Shown here: in pieces, positions 36,045-44,534 of the stretch
Layout of the letters: each line of letters opens with the position of its first letter
Position numbering within the stretch: the first letter of the stretch is position 1
Assembly (NCBI GenBank): GCA_002415785.1
Contig: DIAJ01000005.1
Span: 8,676 to 72,277 of the forward strand
DNA from: Flavobacteriales bacterium UBA5081
Lineage (GTDB): Bacteria > Bacteroidota > Bacteroidia > Flavobacteriales_E > Vicingaceae
Direction of reading: 5' to 3'
Length of the DNA stretch: 63,602 nt
Program-made: the position numbers and the translations under genes
The notes under the pieces: model-generated
Databases searched by the model: none
Told to the model about the DNA's origin: nothing
What the model saw: the letters and a program-made list of their open reading frames with translations, nothing else

Positions 36045-37370
36045 ATGGCCGAGATAGAACTTTTGATGCCTAAAATGGGCGAGAGCGTTGCTGAAGCAAC
36101 CATTACAAAATGGCTTAAAGCCGAAGGAGATCAAGTGGAAGCCGAAGAACCGGTTATTGAAATTGCCACCGATAAAGTGGATTCTGAAATCCCTGCTCCG
36201 GAGGATGGTGTAATCAAAAAAATACTTTTTAAAGAAGACGATGTTGTAAAAGTAGGACAGGCAATTGCCATCATTGAAATTGAAGGTGAAGCGAGTTCTA
36301 ATGGCAGCGCTCCGGCGGCTAGCTCCGAAGCAAAAAATGAAGTAACTTCTGCTCCTAGCGCTACTGCTGAAAAGACAGAAAATAAGACAACAGCTACCGA
36401 AAAAATTGCCAAGAACTCTGATTCGGGAAAATTCTTTTCTCCTCTAGTACGCAGCATAGCTGAAAAAGAAGGCTTAAGCATGCAAGAGCTGGAAAGCATC
36501 TCAGGAAGTGGATTAAACGATAGAGTTACTAAGGATGACTTACTAAACTACATTCAAAATAGAGGAAGTCAAGCCGCTACTGCAACAACTTCTCAAGCAC
36601 AAGCAGCACCAAAAGCAGCTCCTGAAGCACCAAAACAGGAACAAGTTATTCCAATGGGCGATGGTGATGAAATCATACAGATGGATCGCATGCGCAAAAT
36701 GATTTCTGAACACATGACCATGTCGAAGAGAACTTCGGCTCACGTTACTTCATTTGTAGAAGCCGATGTGACCAATATGGTAATGTGGAGAAACAAAGTG
36801 AAAAAGCAGTTCCAAGAGCGTGAAGGTGAAAAAATCACTTTTACACCTTTAATTATGGAAGCAGTTGCAAAAGCAATCAAAGAAATGCCAATGATTAACG
36901 TTTCCGTTGACGGTGACAAAATCATTAAACGTAAGCACATAAATTTAGGAATGGCTACTGCATTGCCTTCAGGAAACTTAATTGTTCCCGTTATTAAAGA
37001 TGCTGATCAAAAAAATCTGATTGGATTATCCAAAACGGTTAACGACTTAGCTAACAGAGCTAGAACAAACAAGCTAAGTCCTGATGAGATTCAAGGTGGC
37101 ACTTTTACAGTAACCAACGTAGGTACTTTTGGAAACGTAATGGGCACTCCAATAATCAACCAACCACAAGTAGCAATTATGGCTGTTGGTGCAATTAAAA
37201 AGAAGCCGGCAGTCATTGAAACTCCTTTCGGTGACACCATTGGCGTGCGTCACATGATGTTCTTATCATTGTCTTACGATCACAGAGTTGTCGACGGCTC
37301 TTTAGGTGGAAGCTTTGTTCAGAGAGTTGCTAATATTCTCGAAGAATTCGATGTGAATCGAGAAATTTAA
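36045..37370 (+). CDS. dihydrolipoamide acyltransferase (E2) of a 2-oxo acid dehydrogenase complex
   Basis: 441 residues. A lipoyl domain (1-80) has the lipoylated Lys44 in IATDKVDSEIP. A Ser/Ala/Thr/Glu-rich linker (95-125) leads to the E1/E3-binding domain (about 129-165, FFSPLVRSIAEKEGLSMQEL). After another Ala/Gln-rich linker comes the catalytic domain (about 210-441) with SYDHRVVDGSLGG near 410-420, containing the catalytic His. Transacylase of the branched-chain or pyruvate dehydrogenase complex; the single lipoyl domain slightly favours a branched-chain type. E1 and E3 genes are not adjacent. It has its own promoter. Confidence 0.93.
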   Translation: MAEIELLMPKMGESVAEATITKWLKAEGDQVEAEEPVIEIATDKVDSEIPAPEDGVIKKILFKEDDVVKVGQAIAIIEIEGEASSNGSAPAASSEAKNEVTSAPSATAEKTENKTTATEKIAKNSDSGKFFSPLVRSIAEKEGLSMQELESISGSGLNDRVTKDDLLNYIQNRGSQAATATTSQAQAAPKAAPEAPKQEQVIPMGDGDEIIQMDRMRKMISEHMTMSKRTSAHVTSFVEADVTNMVMWRNKVKKQFQEREGEKITFTPLIMEAVAKAIKEMPMINVSVDGDKIIKRKHINLGMATALPSGNLIVPVIKDADQKNLIGLSKTVNDLANRARTNKLSPDEIQGGTFTVTNVGTFGNVMGTPIINQPQVAIMAVGAIKKKPAVIETPFGDTIGVRHMMFLSLSYDHRVVDGSLGGSFVQRVANILEEFDVNREI

Positions 37371-37433
37371 TCGACTAACATACTTTTGTTGGATATTAAT
37401 TGAGATTTTAGGTAATTTATTCGCTGAATAAAA

Positions 37434-37441
37434 TATATTTG
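37434..37441 (+). promoter_or_regulatory. -7 promoter element TATATTTG for the OmpA-like repeat protein
   Basis: Perfect TAnnTTTG, 31 bases before the ATG at 37473. A second perfect match, TACTTTTG at 37381-37388, lies in the same 102-bp gap, so there may be two start points. Confidence 0.45.
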
Positions 37442-37472
37442 TAGCTTACAACAAGTAACTTACTATTTAAGG

Positions 37473-40400
37473 ATGAATTACCGAATTAGTCTCTCTGCCC
37501 TACTCTTTACTTTTTTCTGCTCAATGGCTGCATTTGCACAAGTGAGCGATAAAGAAAAGTTCACAGAAGCTTTATACTTAATGGATGAGCGTCGTTTTTC
37601 GGCAGCTTTACCTATTCTGCAAAAGCTCCAAGAAAAAGAGGAATATCAAGATAATGCTAACGTCAATTACAATATTGGTGTGGCAATGATTAATGCATTT
37701 GATGACAAACAACAGTCGCAAGCATTACCTTATTTGCAGAAAGCAGCACAAAATGTTAGTCCCAATTATCGTCCATTTAGCCATAGAGAAGATCGAGCAC
37801 CGGTTGATGCACACTATTACTTAGGCAAAGCTCAGCACAACAACTATCAATTTAAGCAAGCCGCTGAGAGCTTTAAGAAATTTAAAACTTACATCAACGA
37901 CAAACATTACCTCTACCATGAAATTGACAACTTAATTTCCATGGCAGACTATGCTGAAAGTGCAGTAGAAAACCCTGTAAACATTGAGTTGAACAACTTA
38001 GGAGGTCAATTAAATAGTTTTTTTCCGGACTACAGTCCGGTTTTAAGGATAGATGAGTCTGCGATTTACTTTACATCTCGTCGATTAAGAGAAGACAGCA
38101 GTAATGCCGGCATTTTTGACCCGGTTGATGGAATGTATTATGAAGACATTTACGTAGCATTTAACGACAATGGTAACTGGGGGAATCCAATTCCACTAAA
38201 CATTAACACCGACCAGCATGAAGCAACTTTAAACCTATCCGTTGATGGTCAAACGCTATACATTTACAAAGACATTGAAGGAAATGGCGAGCTTTTTAAA
38301 AGTGAAATCATTGGAGATTCCGCCGGTATTGAAATTTGGTCAGAACCTGAAAAGTTAGGCTCTAACATAAATACAAAAGCTTATGAAACGCACGTTACCA
38401 TAAGTCCTGATGAAAAAACGCTTTACTTTATAAGTGATCGAGAAGGTGGCTTTGGCGGAAAAGACATTTACTATTGTCGACTTTTGCCAAATGGAATGTG
38501 GGCAATGGCTCAAAACGTTGGCCCTAGATTAAATTCCAAACACGACGAAGATGGTGTTTTTATGCACCCTGATGGTAAAACACTGTACTTTAGCTCAAAC
38601 GGACATGAGAGTATGGGGGGATACGACATTATGTTCAGCACTCTTACAGACACCGGTTGGTCTGAACCGGAAAACATGGGCTACCCAATTAATTCTGTTG
38701 AAGATGATGTTTTCTTTGTAACAACTCCTGATGGCAAACGTGCCTATTTCTCCTCATTTAAGGAAGATGGTTACGGTGAGAAAGATATCTACATGATTAA
38801 ATTAATCGATGCAGAAGAGATTCCACTTACCTTATATAAAGGAGTCTTCACTTTTGCTGACCGAAACCAACCGCCTCCGGGAGCTGTTGTTACCATTTTA
38901 AATAACGAAACAGGAGAACTCGTTGGGACATATACGCCCCGACAAAGAGATGGGCAGTTTTCTGTCATACTGGAGTCTAACAACAGTTATCACCTAATTT
39001 ATGAGGCAGACAACTACAGAACTTATGAAGAAGATATTTATGTGCCTTATGGAACTAATTACCAAGAGATTTACAAAGAAATTCAGTTAAAACCTGTACT
39101 CGTTGGCGTAGGGACAGAATCTATTACTGCCGCAGGAGTCGCTAAAGCAAATGTAAACGGTAGAATAAGCGTAAAAGGAAAACCATTAACACAAACAGAA
39201 ATTCGCTTACTAGATAAAGATCGCCAATTGTTAGAAAGCACTACAACTGACGGAACCGGCAGCTTTAACTTCCAATCGCTTGACCCTTCATTATCGTACT
39301 TATTAGAAGTTAATGCAGATGGTGATCCACCACTTTTAGGTTATGATATTACACTAACCAACAATAAAGGTGAAGAACTAACCTTTGAGAAAATAGACGA
39401 TAGTACATACCTATTTGTGCCTTCGCTATCTCCTTATGAATATTACGGAATTAAAGCAAAGTCCTTAAGTGGACAAGTTAAATATGCCGGAGAAACTGTT
39501 GAAGGACTTAAAATTCGACTAGAAAATCAAGGCAAAGAAACAATTAGCTCAGCCATTACAGATAAAGACGGAAGATTTTCTTTTGAGAAACTAGATTTGG
39601 ATAATGAATATCGATTAGTATTTGAAGGTGACTTCCCGGATGACCCTGAGATAATTGTAACCAACGATATTGGTGAGCGAATGCGCTTTGTTAAAGAGAC
39701 AGAAGGGATATATCGATATGTACCGACTCAAGCTGATAGACCTACTCAAATTGCAGGAAGAGCTACTATTGACGGTGTACCAATTAGCGGTATGAGTGTA
39801 AACTTAAAAAATAGCAATGGTGAAGTTATACAGCAGTCTATAACCGATGAAAATGGAAACTTTGTCTTTAGCCGCTTAGACATGGACCAAAACTACCTTA
39901 TTGAATTTGATGGTGATATTCCCGACAATGCAACTTTAGTATTAAAAGATGAACATGGCAATCTACTCACTTTTGAAAAAGTTGGTCCGGGATTATATGA
40001 ATACAAAGCTGCTGATAAAAAAGAAAGCAACCAATTAGCCGGAATTGCCAGTAGAAATGGCGCTCCTATAAGTGGCGTAGAGGTAACTTTACTCAATAGC
40101 AAGGGACAAGAAATCACAAAACGAAGCACAGACGAAAATGGTCTTTTTGTATTTGACGATTTGAATATGAGTGAGAGCTATCGCTTAGTTTTTGATGAGC
40201 AGTTTCCTGAAGATGGAGACATTGCACTAAGTGATGAAAGTGGAAACAAATTAATGTTTGTAAAAATTGAACGCGGTGTCTATGAATATTACCCGGCCCA
40301 CTTGCCTTCTCCCATGGCAAAAAATCTTTACAGTGATATAGAAGGCGAAGTCAACAGTCAAGGCGAAGCAGTTACCGAACTAAAAGTACTTTTATTAGAT

Positions 40401-41282
40401 GGCAACAGAAATGTACTTAAATCAGCCGCCACAGACAGCGTAGGTAAGTTTAACTTCTTACAATTAAACTTAACCAATACCTACTTCATTCAATTTGAAG
40501 GAAACTACCCTGAGGATGCTAAATTAGTAGTAGCAAACGACAATTTTGATTTGCTACTTTTTAGAAAAATTGAATCAGGGCTTTACAAGTTTGATCCTTT
40601 ATTTAATGTAAAATTAGTCAATAAGCAAAGACAAATATTATCAGAAGAAATTACTGATGACGTGAGCAATTTTGACTATAGAAAGTTAAATAAAGACGAA
40701 GTATACTTATTGGTATTCGGAGAAAAAAATCCTGATTTAAAAGAGATTACACTTACAAATGAAAAAGGTGAAGAATTAATATTCAAACAAATTTCAAAAG
40801 GCATTTACGAATACACCCCGGATTACAAATTTAGTTTCAAACCTTTTACAGTAAATGTAGATGGAGACTTTAGCGACACTTATCCGAGCCCCGAAGAACT
40901 AGAAGGTGTGATTACGTATTTCCAACGCTACTTTAAATACAACGCTAAAGACATTAACGAAAGCAACACAAGTTTTGTAGGATTTATTAATCAAGTGGCA
41001 GAAATTGTTAAAGTAAGAGGCTATGCGGATATCATAATTACTTCAAGTGCCTCAAAGGTTCCAACCAGTAGCTGGAAAAGCAACTCTGAACTCAGTAAAA
41101 AGAGGGCTTATGATACACGTGATTTATTAATCAAAGTTATGAAACGTAAAGGCATTACTTCTAGCCAGTATAACTTTGTTGATGTAAATACTTTAATTAC
41201 CGGTCCGGAATATAACAACGATGCGAGAAGTAATCGTCCGACCTATGAAAAACATCAGTACGTTAGAATTTTTATCAAATAA
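37473..41282 (+). CDS. large envelope protein: TPR, PD40 propeller, six tandem repeats, OmpA-like C-terminus
   Basis: 1269 residues. Signal peptide 1-22 (ending AFAQ); TPR-like helices (about 25-160); five PD40/WD40-like blades (about 180-445; TLYFISDREGGFGGKDIYY, TLYFSSNGHESMGGYDI, RAYFSSFKEDGYGEKDIY); a carboxypeptidase-regulatory-like domain (about 450-535); then six tandem repeats of about 95 residues (562-1119), each pairing a D-x-x-G-x-F-x-F module with an E-E-L-x-F-x-K-I-x-x-G-x-Y-E-Y module. The end (about 1130-1269) resembles an OmpA/MotB peptidoglycan-binding domain. Probably outer-membrane-associated and cell-wall-tethering; similar proteins accompany gliding/T9SS in Bacteroidota. 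Confidence 0.87.
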   Translation: MNYRISLSALLFTFFCSMAAFAQVSDKEKFTEALYLMDERRFSAALPILQKLQEKEEYQDNANVNYNIGVAMINAFDDKQQSQALPYLQKAAQNVSPNYRPFSHREDRAPVDAHYYLGKAQHNNYQFKQAAESFKKFKTYINDKHYLYHEIDNLISMADYAESAVENPVNIELNNLGGQLNSFFPDYSPVLRIDESAIYFTSRRLREDSSNAGIFDPVDGMYYEDIYVAFNDNGNWGNPIPLNINTDQHEATLNLSVDGQTLYIYKDIEGNGELFKSEIIGDSAGIEIWSEPEKLGSNINTKAYETHVTISPDEKTLYFISDREGGFGGKDIYYCRLLPNGMWAMAQNVGPRLNSKHDEDGVFMHPDGKTLYFSSNGHESMGGYDIMFSTLTDTGWSEPENMGYPINSVEDDVFFVTTPDGKRAYFSSFKEDGYGEKDIYMIKLIDAEEIPLTLYKGVFTFADRNQPPPGAVVTILNNETGELVGTYTPRQRDGQFSVILESNNSYHLIYEADNYRTYEEDIYVPYGTNYQEIYKEIQLKPVLVGVGTESITAAGVAKANVNGRISVKGKPLTQTEIRLLDKDRQLLESTTTDGTGSFNFQSLDPSLSYLLEVNADGDPPLLGYDITLTNNKGEELTFEKIDDSTYLFVPSLSPYEYYGIKAKSLSGQVKYAGETVEGLKIRLENQGKETISSAITDKDGRFSFEKLDLDNEYRLVFEGDFPDDPEIIVTNDIGERMRFVKETEGIYRYVPTQADRPTQIAGRATIDGVPISGMSVNLKNSNGEVIQQSITDENGNFVFSRLDMDQNYLIEFDGDIPDNATLVLKDEHGNLLTFEKVGPGLYEYKAADKKESNQLAGIASRNGAPISGVEVTLLNSKGQEITKRSTDENGLFVFDDLNMSESYRLVFDEQFPEDGDIALSDESGNKLMFVKIERGVYEYYPAHLPSPMAKNLYSDIEGEVNSQGEAVTELKVLLLDGNRNVLKSAATDSVGKFNFLQLNLTNTYFIQFEGNYPEDAKLVVANDNFDLLLFRKIESGLYKFDPLFNVKLVNKQRQILSEEITDDVSNFDYRKLNKDEVYLLVFGEKNPDLKEITLTNEKGEELIFKQISKGIYEYTPDYKFSFKPFTVNVDGDFSDTYPSPEELEGVITYFQRYFKYNAKDINESNTSFVGFINQVAEIVKVRGYADIIITSSASKVPTSSWKSNSELSKKRAYDTRDLLIKVMKRKGITSSQYNFVDVNTLITGPEYNNDARSNRPTYEKHQYVRIFIK
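39160..40830 (+). repeat. six tandem ~285-bp coding repeats in the OmpA-like protein
   Basis: Units begin near residues 562, 663, 759, 854, 951 and 1044. Shared marks are a D-x-x-G-x-F-x-F stretch, an L-x-F-[DE]-G/E-x-x-P-[DE]-[DN] stretch, then a nucleotide-like N-x-x-G-x-x-L-x-F-x-K-x-x-x-G-x-Y-x-[YF]-x-P stretch. The sixth unit lacks the start of the first module. Units differ clearly at the protein and DNA level, so the expansion is old. Confidence 0.85.
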
Positions 41283-41297
41283 AGAAACTAAGTTAAT

Positions 41298-42068
41298 ATG
41301 AAACTTCAACTCAAACGACCCATTGTATTTTTTGATTTAGAAACCACAGGAACGGATGTAGCCAAAGATCGCATAGTCGAGATTTCTATCTTAAAACTTC
41401 ATCCCGATGGAAAGAAAGAGGTGAAAACGAGGAGAGTAAACCCTGAGATGCCGATTCCTGTTGGTTCTTCTGAAATTCATGGTATTTACGATGAAGATGT
41501 AAAAGACGAGCCCACTTTTGCCGCTTTGGCAAAAAGTTTAGCTCAATTTATTGGCAACAGCGATTTAGCCGGCTACAACTCCAATAAATTCGACGTTCCT
41601 CTTTTAATGGAAGAGTTTTTACGTGTTGATGTTGACTTCGACCTTGAAAGCAGAAAATTAGTGGATGTGCAAAACATTTTTCACAAAATGGAACAGCGAA
41701 CACTAGTCGCCGCATACAAATTTTACTGTGGAAAAGATTTAGTTGATGCACACAGTGCCGAAGCTGACATTAAAGCCACTTACGAAGTGTTAGAGTCTCA
41801 AATTGAGCGCTACGAAGAACTTGAAAATGATGTTGACTTTTTAGCCGACTTCTCTAAAAGAAATGACACTGCCGACTTAATGGGAAGAATTGTTTTTAAT
41901 GAAGAGGGCGTTGAAGTTTTCAATTTTGGCAAACACAAAGGCAAGCCGGTTAAAGAAGTATTGGAAAAAGAACCTTCTTATTACGATTGGATGATGAAAG
42001 GAGATTTCCCACTTTACACTAAGAAAATACTTACCGGCATAAAATTAAGGGGCGCCTTTAATAGATAA
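41298..42068 (+). CDS. DnaQ-like 3'-5' exonuclease with ExoX-type C-terminal domain
   Basis: 256 residues. The exonuclease fold of the DEDDh group occupies about 8-170: FFDLETTGTD gives Asp13 and Glu15, GYNSNKFDVPLL gives the middle Asp, and AHSAEADIKATYEVL gives the catalytic His and last Asp. The C-terminal segment (about 200-250, VEVFNFGKHKGKPVKEVL...YYDWMMKGDFP) is the small domain seen in exonuclease X-like proteins. It is too short to be a full DNA polymerase III epsilon-tau partner and probably acts in DNA repair. It lies 15 bases after the OmpA-like gene. Confidence 0.9.
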   Translation: MKLQLKRPIVFFDLETTGTDVAKDRIVEISILKLHPDGKKEVKTRRVNPEMPIPVGSSEIHGIYDEDVKDEPTFAALAKSLAQFIGNSDLAGYNSNKFDVPLLMEEFLRVDVDFDLESRKLVDVQNIFHKMEQRTLVAAYKFYCGKDLVDAHSAEADIKATYEVLESQIERYEELENDVDFLADFSKRNDTADLMGRIVFNEEGVEVFNFGKHKGKPVKEVLEKEPSYYDWMMKGDFPLYTKKILTGIKLRGAFNR

Positions 42069-42071
42069 GAA

Positions 42072-42683
42072 ATGAAGATTATTTGCGTTGGCAGAAATTA
42101 CGCAGCCCATGCTGCAGAGCTAAAAAATGAAGTTCCCACAGAGCCGGTTATTTTTCTAAAACCCGACACGGCATTGCTTCCAAAGCGCCAACCTTTTTTT
42201 TATCCTGATTTTTCTAAAGACATTCATTTTGAAACGGAAGTAGTTGTTCGCATTGATCGCTTGGGAAAAAATATTGCCCCAAAGTTTGCTCATAAATATT
42301 ACTCAGAATTAAGCTTAGGAATCGACTTTACCGCCAGAGATCTTCAGCAAAAACTAAAGGAGAAAGGTTTGCCTTGGGAAAAGGCAAAGGCATTTGACGG
42401 CTCTGCCCCTACCGGTCAATTCATTGATAAGTCAACGCTCCCTGAAGTAAACCAGCTCAACTTTGAGCTTAAAATCAATGGGGAAAGCCGGCAAAGCGGC
42501 AATACTTCTCAAATGCTTTTCCCCATAGATGAATTAATTTCCTACGTATCTAAATATTTTACGCTAAAAATCGGCGATTTAATCTTTACCGGAACCCCTC
42601 AAGGTGTTGGGCCAATAACAATCGGTGACCACTTGGAAGCGTATTTGGAGAATGAAAAGGTATTGGATTTGAAGATTCGCTAA
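42072..42683 (+). CDS. fumarylacetoacetate hydrolase (FAH) family protein
   Basis: 203 residues, the short single-domain form. ICVGRNYAAHAAEL opens the fold, DIHFETEVVVRI and GIDFTARDLQ supply the metal-binding acidic residues, and DLIFTGTPQGVGPITIGD is the family's C-terminal signature. Members act as acylpyruvate hydrolases or oxaloacetate decarboxylases; the exact substrate is unclear. It starts three bases after the exonuclease stop, so it is probably in the same transcript. It is convergent with the saccharopine dehydrogenase-like gene. Confidence 0.9.
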   Translation: MKIICVGRNYAAHAAELKNEVPTEPVIFLKPDTALLPKRQPFFYPDFSKDIHFETEVVVRIDRLGKNIAPKFAHKYYSELSLGIDFTARDLQQKLKEKGLPWEKAKAFDGSAPTGQFIDKSTLPEVNQLNFELKINGESRQSGNTSQMLFPIDELISYVSKYFTLKIGDLIFTGTPQGVGPITIGDHLEAYLENEKVLDLKIR

Positions 42684-42689
42684 TCTCCC

Positions 42690-44027
42690 CTACCTCACTA
42701 CTTTTTCCTTAAAAACTACTCCGTAATCTTTTAGCTCTTCTAAAATAGGTTCGTACATTTCTTTTTTAATGGGAATGTGAACACCCGGAGAATTAATCTT
42801 TCCGGTCAAAATCATTTTGGTAGAAATGCCTACCGGATATCCTACTGTCATTGCCATTGCTGTATCTTCGGTATTTTTTCCTTTAATTACCATTGAGGAA
42901 TGTTTTTCATGCTCCTCGCCGTCTAATTCGTAAATAAACTTATGCCACATGACAATCATGTCTTTGTCTTCGGGTTTTAAGGTCCACTTTCGCTCCAATA
43001 TTCTTTGAAGCACTTGAGCAGGAGTGGCATTTTTAATACCCACTTTAATGTCTTTAAAAATGTCGAGCCATTCTAGTTTGGCAAACAACTCAATATCATC
43101 GTGCGCTAAACCCAAATAGTGGCGCAACTTTAATTCAACTGAATCAGTAGGATTATAAGGCAAAAATAAATTGATAAACTCTCTAAAAGTCATTTCCTCA
43201 GAGTTGGGCAAAGTATAGGTATCATCAGTGGCTCCAATTTGAACAAAAGCATCCCAAGCGCGACAATAGCCCGGGCGCCTTAAGGTTCCCCTGTATAGCG
43301 TTTTAATATCTTCTAAACCGTAAACAGATTGATATTTCAATGAATCTCGATTAGCTATTCCCTCAAACTTTCCATAATCATCAATGTCAATTAGCTCAGT
43401 TCGACGAAACAATTTATGATAGGGAATGTATTTATAAGTTCCTTCTTGAATAAACTTAACTGCTCCACCTTGTCCGGCTACCACCACATTTCTTGGATTC
43501 CAAGTAAATTTATAATTCCAAGGATTGTCGTCACTTTCGGGAGCTACTAAGCCACCGGTAAATGACTCAAAAGCTGTCAATTTCCCACCTTGTTCTTTTA
43601 TTTCATCGATTATCTTCATTGCCGAAAGGTGATCGATTCCCGGATCTACGCCGATTTCATTAATAAAAGTAAGCCCGGCAGCTTTTGCCTCCTCGTCCAA
43701 TGCACGCATTCCATCCGAAATGTAAGAAGCTGTGACCATATTTTTCTTAAAAGTAATACAGTCTTTTGCTACCTCTAAATGCATGTGAGCCGGCAACATT
43801 GAAATCACAATATCTGCCTGGCGAATGAGCTCTTGTCGCATTGATGAATCATTCACATCAAACTTTTGAGCTGTTACAGTTTCATGACTCAACCATTTGC
43901 CTAAGTGATCAACTGATTGATCAACAATCTTCAATTTCCATTCATTTTCTTTGGCGTTCTTTACAATGTAATCTATCAAACTTGCCGTTGAGCGTCCTGC
44001 TCCAATTAACAATATATTTTGCATCAT
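42690..44027 (-). CDS. saccharopine dehydrogenase-like protein (lysine catabolism type)
   Basis: 445 residues. The N-terminal Rossmann motif is ILLIGAGRSTASLIDYI (4-20). The middle has ASYISDG and NEIGVDPGIDHLSAMKIIDEI, and the C-terminal domain has AFESFTGGLVAPESDDNPWNYKFTWNPRNVV, both typical of saccharopine dehydrogenase (glutamate-forming). The expected reaction splits saccharopine to glutamate and aminoadipate semialdehyde with NAD. Related proteins act in carboxynorspermidine synthesis, but the length and C-terminal domain favour the lysine enzyme. It is a single gene, divergent from DUF423. Confidence 0.9.
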   Translation of the reverse strand: MMQNILLIGAGRSTASLIDYIVKNAKENEWKLKIVDQSVDHLGKWLSHETVTAQKFDVNDSSMRQELIRQADIVISMLPAHMHLEVAKDCITFKKNMVTASYISDGMRALDEEAKAAGLTFINEIGVDPGIDHLSAMKIIDEIKEQGGKLTAFESFTGGLVAPESDDNPWNYKFTWNPRNVVVAGQGGAVKFIQEGTYKYIPYHKLFRRTELIDIDDYGKFEGIANRDSLKYQSVYGLEDIKTLYRGTLRRPGYCRAWDAFVQIGATDDTYTLPNSEEMTFREFINLFLPYNPTDSVELKLRHYLGLAHDDIELFAKLEWLDIFKDIKVGIKNATPAQVLQRILERKWTLKPEDKDMIVMWHKFIYELDGEEHEKHSSMVIKGKNTEDTAMAMTVGYPVGISTKMILTGKINSPGVHIPIKKEMYEPILEELKDYGVVFKEKVVR

Positions 44028-44132
44028 TTAGTTCATTTTCGCGAATTGCCAAATTAGAATTTTTATTAGGGCTTGTCAAAAAGGAAAGAACTTAATTTTA
44101 AACATTATCAAATCTCAATAATTTCATTTAAT

Positions 44133-44140
44133 TACATTTG
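44133..44140 (+). promoter_or_regulatory. -7 promoter element TACATTTG just before the DUF423 ATG
   Basis: Perfect TAnnTTTG ending five bases before the ATG at 44145. If used, transcription would begin at or next to the start codon, giving a leaderless mRNA. Confidence 0.5.
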
Positions 44141-44144
44141 AAGC

Positions 44145-44528
44145 ATGAAAAAAGCTTTTCTATTGTGGGCAGGTATTTTCGGATTAGTAGCTGTAGTTTT
44201 GGGCGCAATAGGTGCGCATGCATTAAAAGATGTTTTATCTGACAGTCAACTAAGTAGTTTTGAAACCGGTGTGAGATATCAAATGTATCATGCGCTTTTG
44301 TTATTGGTGCTTTCAAACATAAAAGCGCTCCAAAGCAAAGCCATTTTATGGTTAATTGTTTTAGGCGTTTTCCTATTTAGTTTTTCCATTTACTTGCTCA
44401 ATTTGCTTTTTGAATTAAGTTTAGAAGGCTTAAGCATTTTGGGTCCAATTACCCCCATAGGAGGCATTTTGTTAATTACTGCCTGGGGAAGCATTATTTA
44501 CAAATCCCTAAAAATCAAATCAGAATAA
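44145..44528 (+). CDS. DUF423 family small inner-membrane protein
   Basis: 127 residues with four hydrophobic helices. The first is followed by VLGAIGAHALKDVLSDSQLSSFETGVRYQMYHALLLL, the conserved G-A-F/I-G-A-H-x-L-K and Y-Q-x-x-H-A-L motif of DUF423 (YgdD) proteins. The helices suggest a structural or transport-like membrane role; no function is established. It lies six bases upstream of asnB and is probably co-transcribed. Confidence 0.92.
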   Translation: MKKAFLLWAGIFGLVAVVLGAIGAHALKDVLSDSQLSSFETGVRYQMYHALLLLVLSNIKALQSKAILWLIVLGVFLFSFSIYLLNLLFELSLEGLSILGPITPIGGILLITAWGSIIYKSLKIKSE

Positions 44529-44534
44529 AGCTTC

